Assembly (NCBI GenBank): GCA_038503035.1
Contig: JAVSML010025222.1
Coordinates: 62,001 to 126,000, forward strand
DNA length: 64,000 nucleotides
Source: Crocodylus rhombifer
Taxonomy: Eukaryota; Chordata; Crocodylia; Crocodylidae
Direction of reading: 5' to 3'
The position numbers and the translations under genes were made by a program. The notes beneath the pieces are model-generated. The model saw only the letters and a list, made by a program, of their open reading frames with translations. It ran no database searches and was not told the origin of the DNA. The stretch's first letter is position 1. Each line of letters opens with the position of its first letter. Shown here piece by piece: positions 10,201 through 20,929 of the stretch.

Positions 10201-11644
10201 TTCAGCAGAAATGGAGGGTATTTCTTTTTACTTCAGGCAGGGGTGGACAGTGGAACATAGTCTATTGAATATGCCAGAAACTCACTACCGATGTCCCTCA
10301 GGGGTATTGCTTAATATTCAACAAATATGCATTTAAATGGCGCACAAAAATGTGTAAATTTCCTTGTCTTTTACCAATGTTTTTACTACACAAGGGATGT
10401 CTAAATTAAAGCTGGATTCTTTGTGCTTATATCCTCATTTTTAAATGATTTCATTTGCATGCAAAGGGTGAGCAAATATTGCTGTTGGAAAATTTAGCCT
10501 TTGGAAATGAAATTCAAAAATTCACCAACTTGAAAAGAGCTGCCGGGCATAGAAATCATTTGATCAGTTCTCAGCAGGGTCTCTGGCACTGACTATCAAA
10601 ACTACTACAATGGCCTGGCAGCCCCACAAAAAAACACAACAGATAGGGGAAAAAAAAACCCCTTCCTAAGGTTACTCAAAAATGGCATGATATTATCTAT
10701 TAGACAAAACAAATTCCAATGCAACATACAGTAAAACAAATAAAAATGTATGTTCTGGCTTGTGAACGGAACAGATGAGAAATGCTACAAATTTCGGTCA
10801 ATACTTAGATACCATCACCTCTGCACAAAATACCGTGCCTCATAACAGAATACAGCTGTAAAGATATAATTTATTGGATATTACAGTTATGCTTTTCAAA
10901 GGTCACCAGAGAGCTGTGTAAATTGGCTTCATGGGGTTTTCTTTCATGAGAGATAAGAACAAATAACCTGTAGGCATGATTCCTAATACAGTCTACTTCA
11001 ACGTGCTACATTTATATTCCGTGCTTTTTTCCCCTGTATAAACTGGATTAAAAATCAGGTCTCTTTAAAATACAAACCAAAACTTTGGGCCGGTTTCCCG
11101 GCAAGCATGTGACACCGCTGAGATGAAGAGGTGGAAAGGAGCCTTTTGGGCTCTTTCCCTGGGCTTGACTCTGCAGTAGTCCAATCCCCAATTTAGTTCA
11201 AAGCAGTTTCTGGAGTGAGCGGGTCATTCCTGACATCCAGCTTATAGCTCAAGGTTGTGTAGGTGTCAGCTAGGGGCAGCTTTTGGCCTAAGTCTGATAC
11301 AAGGCTCAAACTCACATCCCTGGCTGAGATAACTTGGCTGAGGAGTATCTGGGTATAATTTAGAACTGCCTTCCTCTGGCTGGACACCTGCAAGGATGTG
11401 GTAGTGCATTGAAGTGCCGTGTCAGTGCAAAGCATCATATAAATACTAAGGCTCAGAGTCTCTTCTGCTCCCAACAAAAACTGGGCTTGGTAGAGGAGGA
11501 ATCTCGAGGCCTGAGTTACGGCCTTGGTGGAATTTGGAGGAGCTTGGGGGTGCCTCTATACCTGCCTGCCGGTAAAAGTAAACACCTTGGCTAGATCCTC
11601 ATTAGGTATAAATAGGAATAGCCAGAGATGGCATTCAACTCACA
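10201..11644. other. No confirmed gene
   Basis: Mostly AT-rich unique-looking DNA. Near 11060-11600 the GC content rises and a CATATAAATAC TATA-like box (around 11437) is followed by CTCAGAGTCTCTTCTGCTCC, which could be an old LTR. A minus-strand frame at 11193-11477 (94 codons) has a protein-like composition but matches nothing I know. Confidence 0.3.
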
Positions 11645-12053
11645 GGCTGTGTCCACATGTGGTGTGGAAGTTTGGCTGTCTGGGGACAACTAGTGGCGGT
11701 ATACCTAGTTGTCCCCAAGGATTGCCCATGCCATGTGTGCTCTGGCATGCGGCAAGTTACCCTGGGGCAGTAGGAGGGGCCTTACCTGGGGTCCTGGGGG
11801 CTTAACCTGGGGTGCTGGGGGCCTCCCGGGGCTGGAGCAGCAGCAGTGGAGTGTGGCTCCAGTTTGAGCAGCACACGCTGTCCTGCATGTCTTTTCTCTG
11901 TGGACTTTTTTGACCCCTGGATATCCAGGGGTCAAAAACCCCCTCCACACTGCTCGACTGCAGTGTGGAGAACAACTGAATGTGTGGTATGTGGTGCCAC
12001 AGACATGTCTGTGGCATGATGTACCACACAGCTGCACTCATCTGAACATGGCC
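11645..12053. mobile_element. MITE-like element built of consecutive hairpins
   Basis: The ends are weakly inverted (GGCTGTGTCCACATG at 11645; its partner at the right reads CATCTGAACATGGCC-like). Inside lie five separate inverted repeats in a row: 11682-11716 (12-bp arms GGGGACAACTAG), 11722-11755 (arms TTGCCCATGCCA with one bulge), 11907-11938 (perfect 32-bp palindrome centred on GGATATCC), 11943-11970 (11-bp arms CTCCACACTGC) and 11981-12030 (22-bp perfect core palindrome plus outer arms TGTGTGGTA/TACCACACA). A 21-bp unit is tandemly duplicated at 11784-11825. No protein is encoded. A foldback or DNA-transposon derivative is the best explanation. Confidence 0.5.
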
Positions 12054-13778
12054 ATAGAGGCCTGGGCAGAAGCTAAGCTGTGGGGTCCAGCCTCCTCTCA
12101 CGGGTATAGACGATGTCTTGTGCTAACTTATTTTAACGGGACCCCAAAGGTCTTGGCTCCAAGGCATCTTCCTAGTTGCTTGCCCCTAGCACCAGCTCTG
12201 GTATAGCTGCATTGAAGTCAATGGGGCTGCACTAATGTGTGGCAGAGGAGAATCTGGCCCTCTGTGTTTATTAAATGCCAGGGCTCTTTGTGCTGCTGTG
12301 AAATCATGTTGTTATTATCCCACCTGGATAAAGGTAGTTCCAGCAGTACTACCCACTGATCCACAACTGTATAGCCCATCAAACTCACTGCACCTCCTGG
12401 TTATTTCCTCCTTAACAGTAGGATCCTCTGCTTTATCATATCCTGATTCTTTCTCCCACAAAAGAGTGTTTTCTTTCCTTTCCCTGTACATTCCCTGTTC
12501 TAAGAGGATGTATCCAGACATGTATGATGAGCAGGACATGCAGGAAGATATAAAGTCTGGAAACAGGCCATATGCTGGGTGCGGGGCCAGAAGAAAAGGT
12601 AAACTGTCTGGAGAAGCCATATCTTTGAGTTATTTCCTCCCTTCGTTCCTGAGGTCTGAGCTTCTGTCTCCCATATGAGAGGCTAAATTCTGTGTCACGG
12701 CCAATAACTATGAACTGAAGTCAATATGGAGTTTGTTTCCAATTTCAATTCCATATGCACCAGAGCCCGGTAGGTAGAGACAAGGTCTGCTAACACCAGA
12801 TGTTGGGGGTCTGGGCTTGGTCCTCAGGATCCTTTCCAAATCCTAAATATGTTACAAACCTTGAATAAAGAGTCTTTGACTCCACTGAAGTCAATGACAT
12901 CTTCCAGATTTAAAGAGGAATAATGAGAGAAGTATGTTTGCAGCAATGGAAATGAGGCTTAAATGAAACTGAATGGCAAAAAAAGAGCTGATCTGAGGCA
13001 TCAGAACCAGGAGTTTCCCAGATTTGTTTAATATTCATTGTGCGCGTTGTCTAAAAAGTCATTGCACGTTTGTAAAATTTTGCTGCACACCTGCACATCA
13101 CACAATGCTTGTTTCAGGCCTCGATCACATGATACCTCTCCCTAAACCATTGATAATCATGTCAGGTTACTCAGGAGAAGCCAACAGTTTTGTGCAAGGC
13201 TAAGATAGTAGCAAGTAATGAGTATTCCCATTTCAGCACATCTCTAATGCAAACTCATACAAGAGAAATATTACACATTAGCCTCCTTTAGAGGAAGCTC
13301 ATTAAAATAGGAGTGTTTGCACTCCCACTGCTGTATGAAGCTGTTGCATTTTTTTTTATTTGATTCCTAAACCAATTAGTTTTCCATACTATAAATGCCT
13401 TTTATATACACTCCCCCTTCTAAGGGAGGGCTGTCATTTTTAATGGGAATCATTATTTGAGCTGAAATGTTTGGTCTGGCAAGTCAAGTTTGTTTCTATT
13501 GTGTAGCATAAAAATGTAGCTGTCATTTGCCTGCTACCTCTTGCAGCTGCAGAGTTTCTAGATGCCTCAGCTACTCTGGGCTCACAATTCAGCTCTACAT
13601 GAGCAAAAATAAAAGGATCTCACTGGATATGCAACCAATACTCCTTCTTCAGCATTTCTCATGCAGGAATCTAGATAGTACTTTTGCAGTGCTAAGAAAA
13701 TACTTACTGGTTACAACTATACGTGCAGTTAATGTGACACAAACTCTGGCTCTTATCGTGCTAGAGTTTATTGTTCCT
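12054..13778. other. No gene; traces of a dispersed 'GAAGTCAATG' repeat
   Basis: Around 12205-12260 and 12880-12900 there are CATTGAAGTCAATGGGGCTG-like words that recur in dispersed sauropsid repeats (compare 40313-40360). Otherwise only short frames are seen. Confidence 0.35.
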
Positions 13779-14114
13779 GGGCACCATGTTTACATGTGTG
13801 CCCAGGACTGCAGCCCACTAAGCTGGGTTGGAGCAGCCCTGGCTGGCGGGGGCCAGGGAGGCAGCCTGCTAGTCCAGGGCTGATCCAGCCTGGCACAGTG
13901 TGCTGCAGAGGGGGTGGCCAGGGCTAGCAGGAGGCCTCCACACTGAAGCACCCTTGTGCCCCAGCCAGCCCCATCAACGTCTACGTTTGCATTGCAATGG
14001 AATAAATAACTCTGACACAGTACAAACCTGTGGCGGCATTAGTTTACTCTGTCCCTGCATGTGTAGATGCTGAGACTTTACTGGGGAGCTAATTAGTCTT
14101 GTGTAAATGTGCCC
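13779..14114. mobile_element. Inverted-repeat element (MITE-like), about 336 bp
   Basis: The left end GGGCACCATGTTTACATG pairs with the right end TGTAAATGTGCCC. The middle is GC-rich (GGCTGGCGGGGGCCAGG). No coding content. Confidence 0.5.
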
Positions 14115-14250
14115 ATTGTATCTAATGTTCACCTTGGAGATTGTGGGGGGAGCTTCATTCCTCTAGGAACTGCTCACAGTGAGCCACAGTCTCTCCTGTT
14201 CTAATAGACAAAGCAGGGGGAAAAAGGATTACTACACTGCATTACAAATA

Positions 14251-14375
14251 GGCAGTGGAGGCCCAGGGTAGTTAAGTGATCTGCCCAAAGATCCGAAGGA
14301 AGTCTGTGGCAGAGCTGGCAGCTGAAAGCAGAATTCCTGAATTCCACTCCCGTTCCTTAGCCGCACTTCTGCTCA
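14251..14375 (-). mobile_element. MIR SINE
   Basis: GGCCCAGGGTAGTTAAGTGA, TCTGCCCAAAGATC, GTGGCAGAGCTGGCAGC and CTGAATTCCACTCC follow the order of the reversed MIR core (GAGGTTAAGTGACTTGCCCA ... GGCAGAGCTGGGATTC). Ancient amniote SINE; orientation minus. Confidence 0.6.
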
Positions 14376-16354
14376 GTGCTGGGAAGCCTCCTTTCCTCAG
14401 CGGTGCATTGCAACTAAAACTGATACGTTAAAAATGATTTATGCCTTTTTGGGATGACATATTTGCTCAAGGCCTTTTGCTAACCCACGTGGGTTTTGCT
14501 TTGTGTTTGACACGAACACACAGTCAAGTGGAATAAACTACTCTGTGTGAAGAACAATTGGAGTAAAGGTTAAAGGTGAATCAGAGTCAACACTATCAAA
14601 GCTGCTCTTTTGTTTAAAGGGAAAATGAATTTTTACTACTCAGTTTACTCAGGATAAACTCAGCACTAATATTAATGGGAAAAAATCCTCTCTTTGAGGA
14701 GCACTGGTGTGTCATGATTGGGCCAGAAGCTAGCAATACCAATTGCAGTACATGTTAATGAAAAATGTACTGTTCAGTAACTAACACATGACCCTAAAAA
14801 AATGTCATCCCACAGGTGGGCCGCTTTTAATTTTGGAAATATGAAGATAATAAAGGAGAAGAGATATTGATTTTGCTGTTTGAGCTAAACTTTGATATTA
14901 TCACTCACTCCATTATCTGTGAAGGAGATTGGCACCAGAGAGCACATGAATGCAGGGGTCTCATTTCCCTTGTCCACAGAATGGGAGTACATTTTCTTTC
15001 CTACATCCATGTGGTTGTTCACAGGGTAAATGAGAAGAGCTCTATCTGCATCAATTTACACCAGCTGAGGCTTTTGACCTTTACACTTTAGTGACAGAAA
15101 AGGAATAGCAGTGAGCCAAATGGTGGCAAGAATTGGTCTTTGGAAAGTATAAAAGTATGGGTAACTGATGTGGTTTTGTTGCAGATTTCAACCCTGAGTC
15201 TCTAAAGTGTCAGCTCAGCACAAAATTGCTTTCTTTCTTCAGATGTATGTGCATTGCTGGTCATAAAAATAACATACATAAGGAAGTTGTTAAATAACAT
15301 TTGTATCAAATTAACTTGGGTGGTCTAAGCGTTATCAAATAGCTAAAGGATTGGAGAAAATGTCTATCTTAAAAAAAATCTACCAGAGTGTCTACTATAG
15401 CTGCAACCTGTTTAGTTTTTGTCAATATGTTTTCTTTTAGGAAGACTCTTTTTTTGCTCCTGAAAACATCCAAATCCCTCTGAAAACAAAGGATTAACAT
15501 CTCAATGGGTGGTACCAAGTATTTCATAATATGTGTGGGTGATGCTGCTCCTGGTGATCTGTTAAAAAGGGTCATGATTAGGTACTGTCAGATATGCATA
15601 ATATGGGTTCATTAGTTGAGAAAAGACAGTGGAAAATTGTCTTCATTTCTTCAGCAAAATAGTGGTATTGCCGCATAACTATTCAGTAGTAAGTAAAAAT
15701 GTCCGTTATATTTGTCCATCATATAGTGTAGCATTATCAAGTCAGTTCTAAATCACTGAAATGAAGTTAACGAGTCAAATTTGGCTTCAATTTACTGTTC
15801 CAAGAAGAGCTGACTGGAATTCTGTTCATAAGGTAAAACAGCAGTAGATGGTTTATAGGGAAAAGGCATGCATTTCTCCTGTGAGAAAATGAACGTGGTA
15901 GCGGGAAAGCAGAACCAATGGCAGAAATCACTCATATTCACAGAATAATTCCATAGATATTATAAAAATATAGAAAAATCTCCCTAGTTTGGGTCAACCT
16001 TTAAGGGATTAGTGGCCCAATACAGTTGAGATAACAGCCAAACTTTTGGTTGCTTTTAATTAATTCTCATCCATACTTTTAGGGGCAGATGCCCAGCTGT
16101 TTTCAGTGGATAAACTGGATAGATCAGGTCTGCTAACTTACAGGGAATTTCAAGCCCCTCGAATCTGTAAAGAATCAATTGCTTTAACATATGGATCCCA
16201 GTTCTGGAGCCCTTGCAAAATCCATGGTACTGAATCTCCCTTTCTGATGCTAGCCTGGATCAGGAAGTGTAAATGTGTTGAAAAACGAAAAAAGTATTGT
16301 TAATTTTTTAATTTGATGTTTATGTTCTCAATGTAAATATGTTTCAGTTTGAGT
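14376..16354. other. No recognisable gene
   Basis: AT-rich DNA with short frames only. No repeat boundary was identified. Confidence 0.4.
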
Positions 16355-17149
16355 GGGTGCATCTACACGTGTGCCCCACTGTCCAGCTGGCACTGCATGA
16401 CTGAACAGCACCAGCTGGTACTGCGCTGTTCCAGCCGTGCACGGGTCGTTTCCAACCCTACTGCACAGTAGCAGTGAGCCTGGATTGTGGAGCAGGGGCT
16501 GGGAACAGGTTGGGGACAAGCTCCTCAGCCCGCACTGCACGGGAACAACTTCCTGCTCAGCCTGGAGCTGCCTAGGACCTGCCCCTGACAGCCCTAGGCT
16601 GCACAGGGCTGCACATACAGCCTGGAGGTGGCAGGGGACCGTTTCATTGCGGGCAGTCCCCAGCCAGCTCCAGGCTGCACATGGAGGCTTCCCGGTACAG
16701 CCCGGGGCTACTGGGAACTGCCCCAGTCAGAGGCAGGTCCCAGCCCTGTGCCCGGATCAAGTGGTTGAGGCATGGGGATTGAGCTGCAGGGGTGGGGTAG
16801 GTCCCAGCCCAGGCAGCCAACAGTGAGCTAGCTTCCCTACTGGTGGATCGGGGCAGTGGGCTGGGATCTGCCCCTCCCCTGCAGCTCTTTCCAAGCCCTG
16901 TGCCCCTGGTCAGGGAGCCAGGGCCAGGAGCTCCCTGCTGCTGGGGCAGGGGACATTGTCCCTGCCTTAGCAGTAGGCAGTCCCCCAGGGCCAGGAGACA
17001 GCTATCTCCTGGCCCAGTGCTCCCTGCCAGCCCCTGGGCTAGCACCCAAGGGGAGTCTGAATCTCTCTTCAGTTGTGTCAGGGGCGCATTGCAGGGCTGC
17101 AGGGACCTGGGAGAAAACATACTCCCTAATCCATGCATGTGTAGAGACC
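16355..17149. mobile_element. GC-rich inverted-repeat element with GGGTGCATCTACAC end
   Basis: The left end GGGTGCATCTACACGTGTGC matches the reverse complement of the right end of the element at 63699-63875. The similarity continues inward (a shared TTTCCAACCCTACTG word). The right end reads GCATGTGTAGAGACCT. The middle is a GC-rich filler with a hairpin of 11-bp arms GGGCCAGGAGA/TCTCCTGGCCC (16988-17015). Long frames on both strands are composition artefacts. No function is assigned. Confidence 0.5.
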
Positions 17150-17478
17150 TAGCCAAAAACTCTTACTGGGCATGAGTACATATGGGCATTTAATGTGCTA
17201 ATGCATCTACATGTGTATGCCCTTACTGTGTCTTACAAATGGCGATTTTAGGCTAATCATGCCTACATTTGATACCTCCATAAAGAAGGCATTTAGGCAT
17301 GAATAGTTAAAGAGCATTAGCGAATGTATAGATACATTAGTGTGCATGAGTGCAGGGATTTCAGTGCTGGATCTGCCCAGCAACCAGGGGCTGGCCAGAG
17401 CCCAGCCCCAGGGTTCTTGGCTGGCTGCCTCTCCTCTTCCAGGGCTGGGCTGCTCTCTGGCAGCCCCTAGCTGCAGGG

Positions 17479-17815
17479 TATAAAAGATGCCAGCTATTTT
17501 GTGCCTTGGGGCACACAGCAAAGGGAGCCTGGAGAAGCTAGTACTCTCTGCAGGAGCCCACCAGGCCGCATGTGCCTTGCTGGACAGGACCCAGGAAGCC
17601 TCTGTCTATCTTATTCCCTAGCTGGAGCTGCTTCTTGGCCACAGGTGAGTGTTGCAAAGGACTGCAGGCTGCTGCATCCCTTGCTTAGCCCTGAGATTCC
17701 CCCCAGGGCTGCTGAGCCTGCTCTCTATGAAGGCAAGGCCAGCACCTTCACCCTGCAAACCTCAACCCTGAGCTCTGTCTCTTTGCAGGCACTGTGGTGA
17801 AGTGCCTCTGCCATG
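17479..17815 (+). promoter_or_regulatory. TATA box and intron-like 5' leader of the Myb/SANT gene
   Basis: TATAAAAG at 17479-17486 stands in a GC-rich setting. Downstream, CCACAG|GTGAGT (donor after 17644) and a pyrimidine-rich CTCTGTCTCTTTGCAG (acceptor, ending 17788) would bound a 144-bp intron in the leader. The first ATG after the acceptor is at 17813 in the context GCCATGC. All three signals are close to consensus, and their order fits a functional promoter with a spliced 5' leader in the ancestral element. Expression today is unknown. Confidence 0.4.
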
Positions 17816-18320
17816 CAGGTCCCCATTCCTGGCTGTGCCCCTGTCCTGGGTACTGCTGGCAGCCCTCTAGGGCTGGCACTGCAGGGACAGCCACATAGGG
17901 GGCTAGAGAGCCAGGGTGGGGACAATTTCCAGCACATCATCCCCTCTGAGTCCCAGACCCACGTGCCACGCACCCATCCTGAGCACCCCGGGTTCCAGCT
18001 AGACCCAGGAGGAGGTAGGTGACTTTATGGGGCTCTGGGCTGGGGCTGACATCCAGCGATAGTTCACATGGGGCAGGTGCTCAAATGCTCACATTTATGA
18101 GGACATGTCAGCCAGGATTCAGGCATGAGGCCACTCCTAGATGGTGTGGCAGTGCCACATGAAGGCCAAGATCTTGCAGGCGCAGGGGGTGGCCATGACT
18201 GTCTTCAATCATTGGTCCAGTCATGCCCAGAAGACCTTCATATGGGAGCTGACCTGCATTTTGGTGCCCCAGGAGCCAGGCTGTATCCCTGCAAGTGCCA
18301 CCAGCAAGGGTGGCCTGCCT
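17813..18320 (+). pseudogene. Myb/SANT-like (trihelix) DNA-binding protein, copy 1, broken
   Basis: An ATG at 17813 opens a 69-codon N-terminal frame ending at 18022. The domain itself is in another frame: from 18003, TQEEVGDFMGLWAGADIQ, a stop, then CSNAHIYEDMSARIQA, then (frame of 18141) KAKILQAQ, FNHWS and LTCILVP. This aligns stepwise with the copies at 44 kb and 28.7 kb. The pattern, a W-T-x-x-E helix, a middle helix with NAHIYEE, then C-x-I-K-I-K-A-L-x-A-Q, is that of Myb/SANT-like trihelix domains, as carried by Harbinger transposons and related host proteins. The first Trp position is a TAG (18000-18002). At least one frameshift and several stops make it non-functional. Confidence 0.6.
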
Positions 18321-19256
18321 TGCCCAGTCCCTGCCCTGATGCCTCCGGTGGTATGTCACTGGAGAACGGGACCTCAGGCCTTCAGTCCCCTGCCTCTCCC
18401 ACCTCCTTGGCTTCTGCATCCACTGGCATCTTGGGGAGCCTTGCCCAGTGGCTGCCTCACTCTTGGCCCAGCCCCACACCCCACCACGAGGAGTGGCCAG
18501 CTACACCACCACCGGCCATCAGCAGCGCCAGATCCTCCTGGGGTGGGGACCTGCCAGGGTGCTGGCCTGGCACTCACTGAAGGCCATGGACACTGGGCAC
18601 AGCCAGATGCTGTCACTGATGGGGGGCCCCACACTGAGCCACCAGCCTCACCAGCCCTGGACACATGGTAAATCCTGCATTGGGGGAGGCCTTCCCAGTC
18701 CCTGGCCTTACCCCTGGTCCCTGCTCAGCCCACCTTCACTCCCCTGCCCTCAAGTCCCACCTCCCACCAGCATGAAGAGAGGCAGGACAAAGTTCAAGAC
18801 TTTAATGAGCAGCCCCTGTCCCCACAGCTGGGTGGGCACAGGCTTTTCACACACTGAGGAAGGTGTTGATGCTGGTGGCAATGTCCTCCTTGCCAGTGAG
18901 GGGCAGGGATGTGTAGTGCTGTGAGAGGTAGCCCTCCAGTCAGTGGTGGAGGGTACAGGGAAGTCCAGGCTTGCCCCAGTGCTCTCATAGTTCAGGGTCC
19001 TGAACCAGGAGTGCAGGTGCACCCAGGGCACCAGCAGGATCATCATCAGGGCATAATGCAGGGGTGGCAAAAATTGTGGATCCAGCCAGTGGCCAGACTC
19101 CATTTCCTAGTAGCCCCCATCTGCATGGCTGGGGCTGGTTTTCATGGAGACCCCAGCAGCAGCAATGCAGTGCTGGGGCTTCCATGGAGACTGGCCCCAG
19201 CAATGCTGGCAGGGCATGTGGCAGAGTGTGGAGCTGCTTCAGGCTGAGGTGGAATC

Positions 19257-19472
19257 TTGCAGTGGTGACAGCATGGTTTGGAGCCAGAGCAGAGCTGTGA
19301 TCTGCAGTCTGCATGCTCTGGGAAGGGGAGTGCAGGCAGCGGATCATGTCTTGGCCCCAGCTCCTTGCAGTGGTGACAGCATGGTCCCGAGCTGGGGCAG
19401 AGCTACAATCTGCATCCTGCATGACCCTGCCTGCATGCAGGCTGCAGATTGTGGTTCTGCCCTGACTCTGGA
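19257..19472. repeat. Imperfect tandem duplication, 108-bp period
   Basis: TTGCAGTGGTGACAGCATGG occurs at 19257 and again at 19365. The two 108-bp units share further words (GCAGAGCT, ATCTGCA, TGCATG). It explains the overlapping frames on both strands. Confidence 0.55.
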
Positions 19473-20503
19473 CCAGGCCAGCCCCATACCCAATTGTCCA
19501 GGAGCCCCATGTGCCCAAGCCTAGGTGCTGTGGGCTGGGCAGCAGCACAGCAGAGTGTTTGGCCTGCAGGGTGGGTGGGGATAGACCCTGGAGCTGCGGC
19601 AGGAGGTGCTGCTAGCAATCTTCCCTGGCCTGCCCTAGGAAGGGGCTGGTGGGGGTGGGGGGCAGGCAGCTTGTAGCCAGCACCCAGTGGGTTGCTAGCC
19701 CCAGGGGAGCAAGTGGGGTGAGGGGCCTCAGCCAGTGGCCACCTGGGCACAGCCCTACCCGGACACTTGCCATGGTCTCTGAGCACCCATACATGGCAAC
19801 CTCTGAAGTGAGACTGGGCAGTGCAGGGCCCTTGCTGCAGAGCATCTTATCACACAAAAGGCTTCTGTCTCTTGCCTCTGCAGGGCCAACATCTGGATGC
19901 GGGGGAGAAGCTGCAGAGCCCTGTGGGAGTGCCACAGCAGGGTTGCTGCCACATGCCACCAGTGGCCACAGGGGCATGTGGCAGGGTGGGACTGACCTGA
20001 GACTAAAGTTAGTTCCACATCCCACCATGTATAGACACCTGCCAAAATACACATGGTTCACATTAGTTTAAATTTAAGCCCACTAAAATTTACATGTAGG
20101 CACTCACTCTGCAGTAGGTTACTGCACAGTAAATCTAGGCTGGAATAGATGCATGTGTAGACACACCCTACTAACTCATTTGCACCATAGAAAGAAAGCT
20201 CCAGATACATGAGCAAAATCCTTGGTCACTGAAGCAAGAACAATATTTGTATATATTATAACATTATAGCTACAGAGTCCAGCATGACTAAAAAGTTTAG
20301 CTAAGTGAATTTTAAAATCAACAGGAAAACATTTTTGAATGTGACACCAGTTTGGAACTCTGACTGGAACTTTTGCAAAATATGTAAATGCACTCACATT
20401 TTCAATTAATGTTAATAGTCAACTTGTCATAAATGAACAGACTGTGGGTGCATCTACACATGTGCTTTACTGAGGAGTAATCCAGCCCACCAATTACTAC
20501 CCC

Positions 20504-20851
20504 ATGATCCTAATCCATGTGGGTACTAATGATGCGGCCAGGAGAAGCCCTGATCACCTGATGGTGGACTACCATGCTCTAGGGGGCATGCTGAAGGAGA
20601 TAGGTCCACAGGTGGTATTCTCTTCTGTCCTACCAGTGAGCGGATGTGGAAGATGGCATGAGACGTGCATCACAGAGACCAACTGGTGGCTTCGGGAATG
20701 GTGTCTTGAGGTGGGCTTTGGCTTCCTTGACAACGACCTGCACATCACGACAAGAGACATGCTTAGATGGGATGGGGTCCACCTTTCCCCTAAAGGTAAG
20801 AGTGTGTTCTCTTCTAGGTTGGCAGATCTCCTCCGGCAGGCTTTAAACTAG
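20504..20851 (+). pseudogene. CR1 ORF1 esterase (SGNH-type) C-terminal part
   Basis: The frame of 115 codons shows HVGTND near its start (the Asn-bearing block of SGNH hydrolases) and WDGVHLSPKG near the end (the Asp-x-x-His block). It ends with LADLLRQALN and TAG. CR1-type ORF1 proteins are known to carry such an esterase domain, whose role in retrotransposition is unclear. The block with the catalytic Ser is missing because of 5' truncation, so no activity is expected. The same C-terminus occurs at 56972-57163. Confidence 0.8.
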
Positions 20852-20929
20852 GCTTGTTGGGGGAAGGGGAAGATGATGGTGGAGGAAGCCTTGGACCGCT
20901 AAACCAAGCAACACCCACAAGTACAGCTC

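Larger units (their letters stand above)
17168..20166 (+). mobile_element. DNA-transposon-like element carrying a Myb/SANT-like gene, copy 1
   Basis: A GC-rich 2.6-kb core lies between AT-rich ends with the window's common end motif. The right end is clear (GTGTAGACACACCCTA, ending near 20166); the left end is less certain (GGGCATGAGTACATATGGGC near 17168). The core holds a TATA box, an intron-like segment, a broken Myb/SANT-like gene (17813-18320) and a 108-bp tandem duplication (19257-19472). Homologous cores occur at 28430-29389 (minus) and 43301-45851 (plus). The family resembles a Harbinger-type transposon in carrying a Myb-like gene. A transposase was not found in this copy. Confidence 0.55.

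Noticed and set aside
11193..11477. 94-codon minus-strand frame with protein-like composition
   Set aside because: No recognised family, no second copy, no clear splice partner. A TATA-like box nearby suggests an old repeat instead.
18108..19786. Many overlapping frames of 100-190 codons on both strands
   Set aside because: They arise from GC-rich composition and the 108-bp repeat. Only the Myb/SANT segment aligns with other copies.
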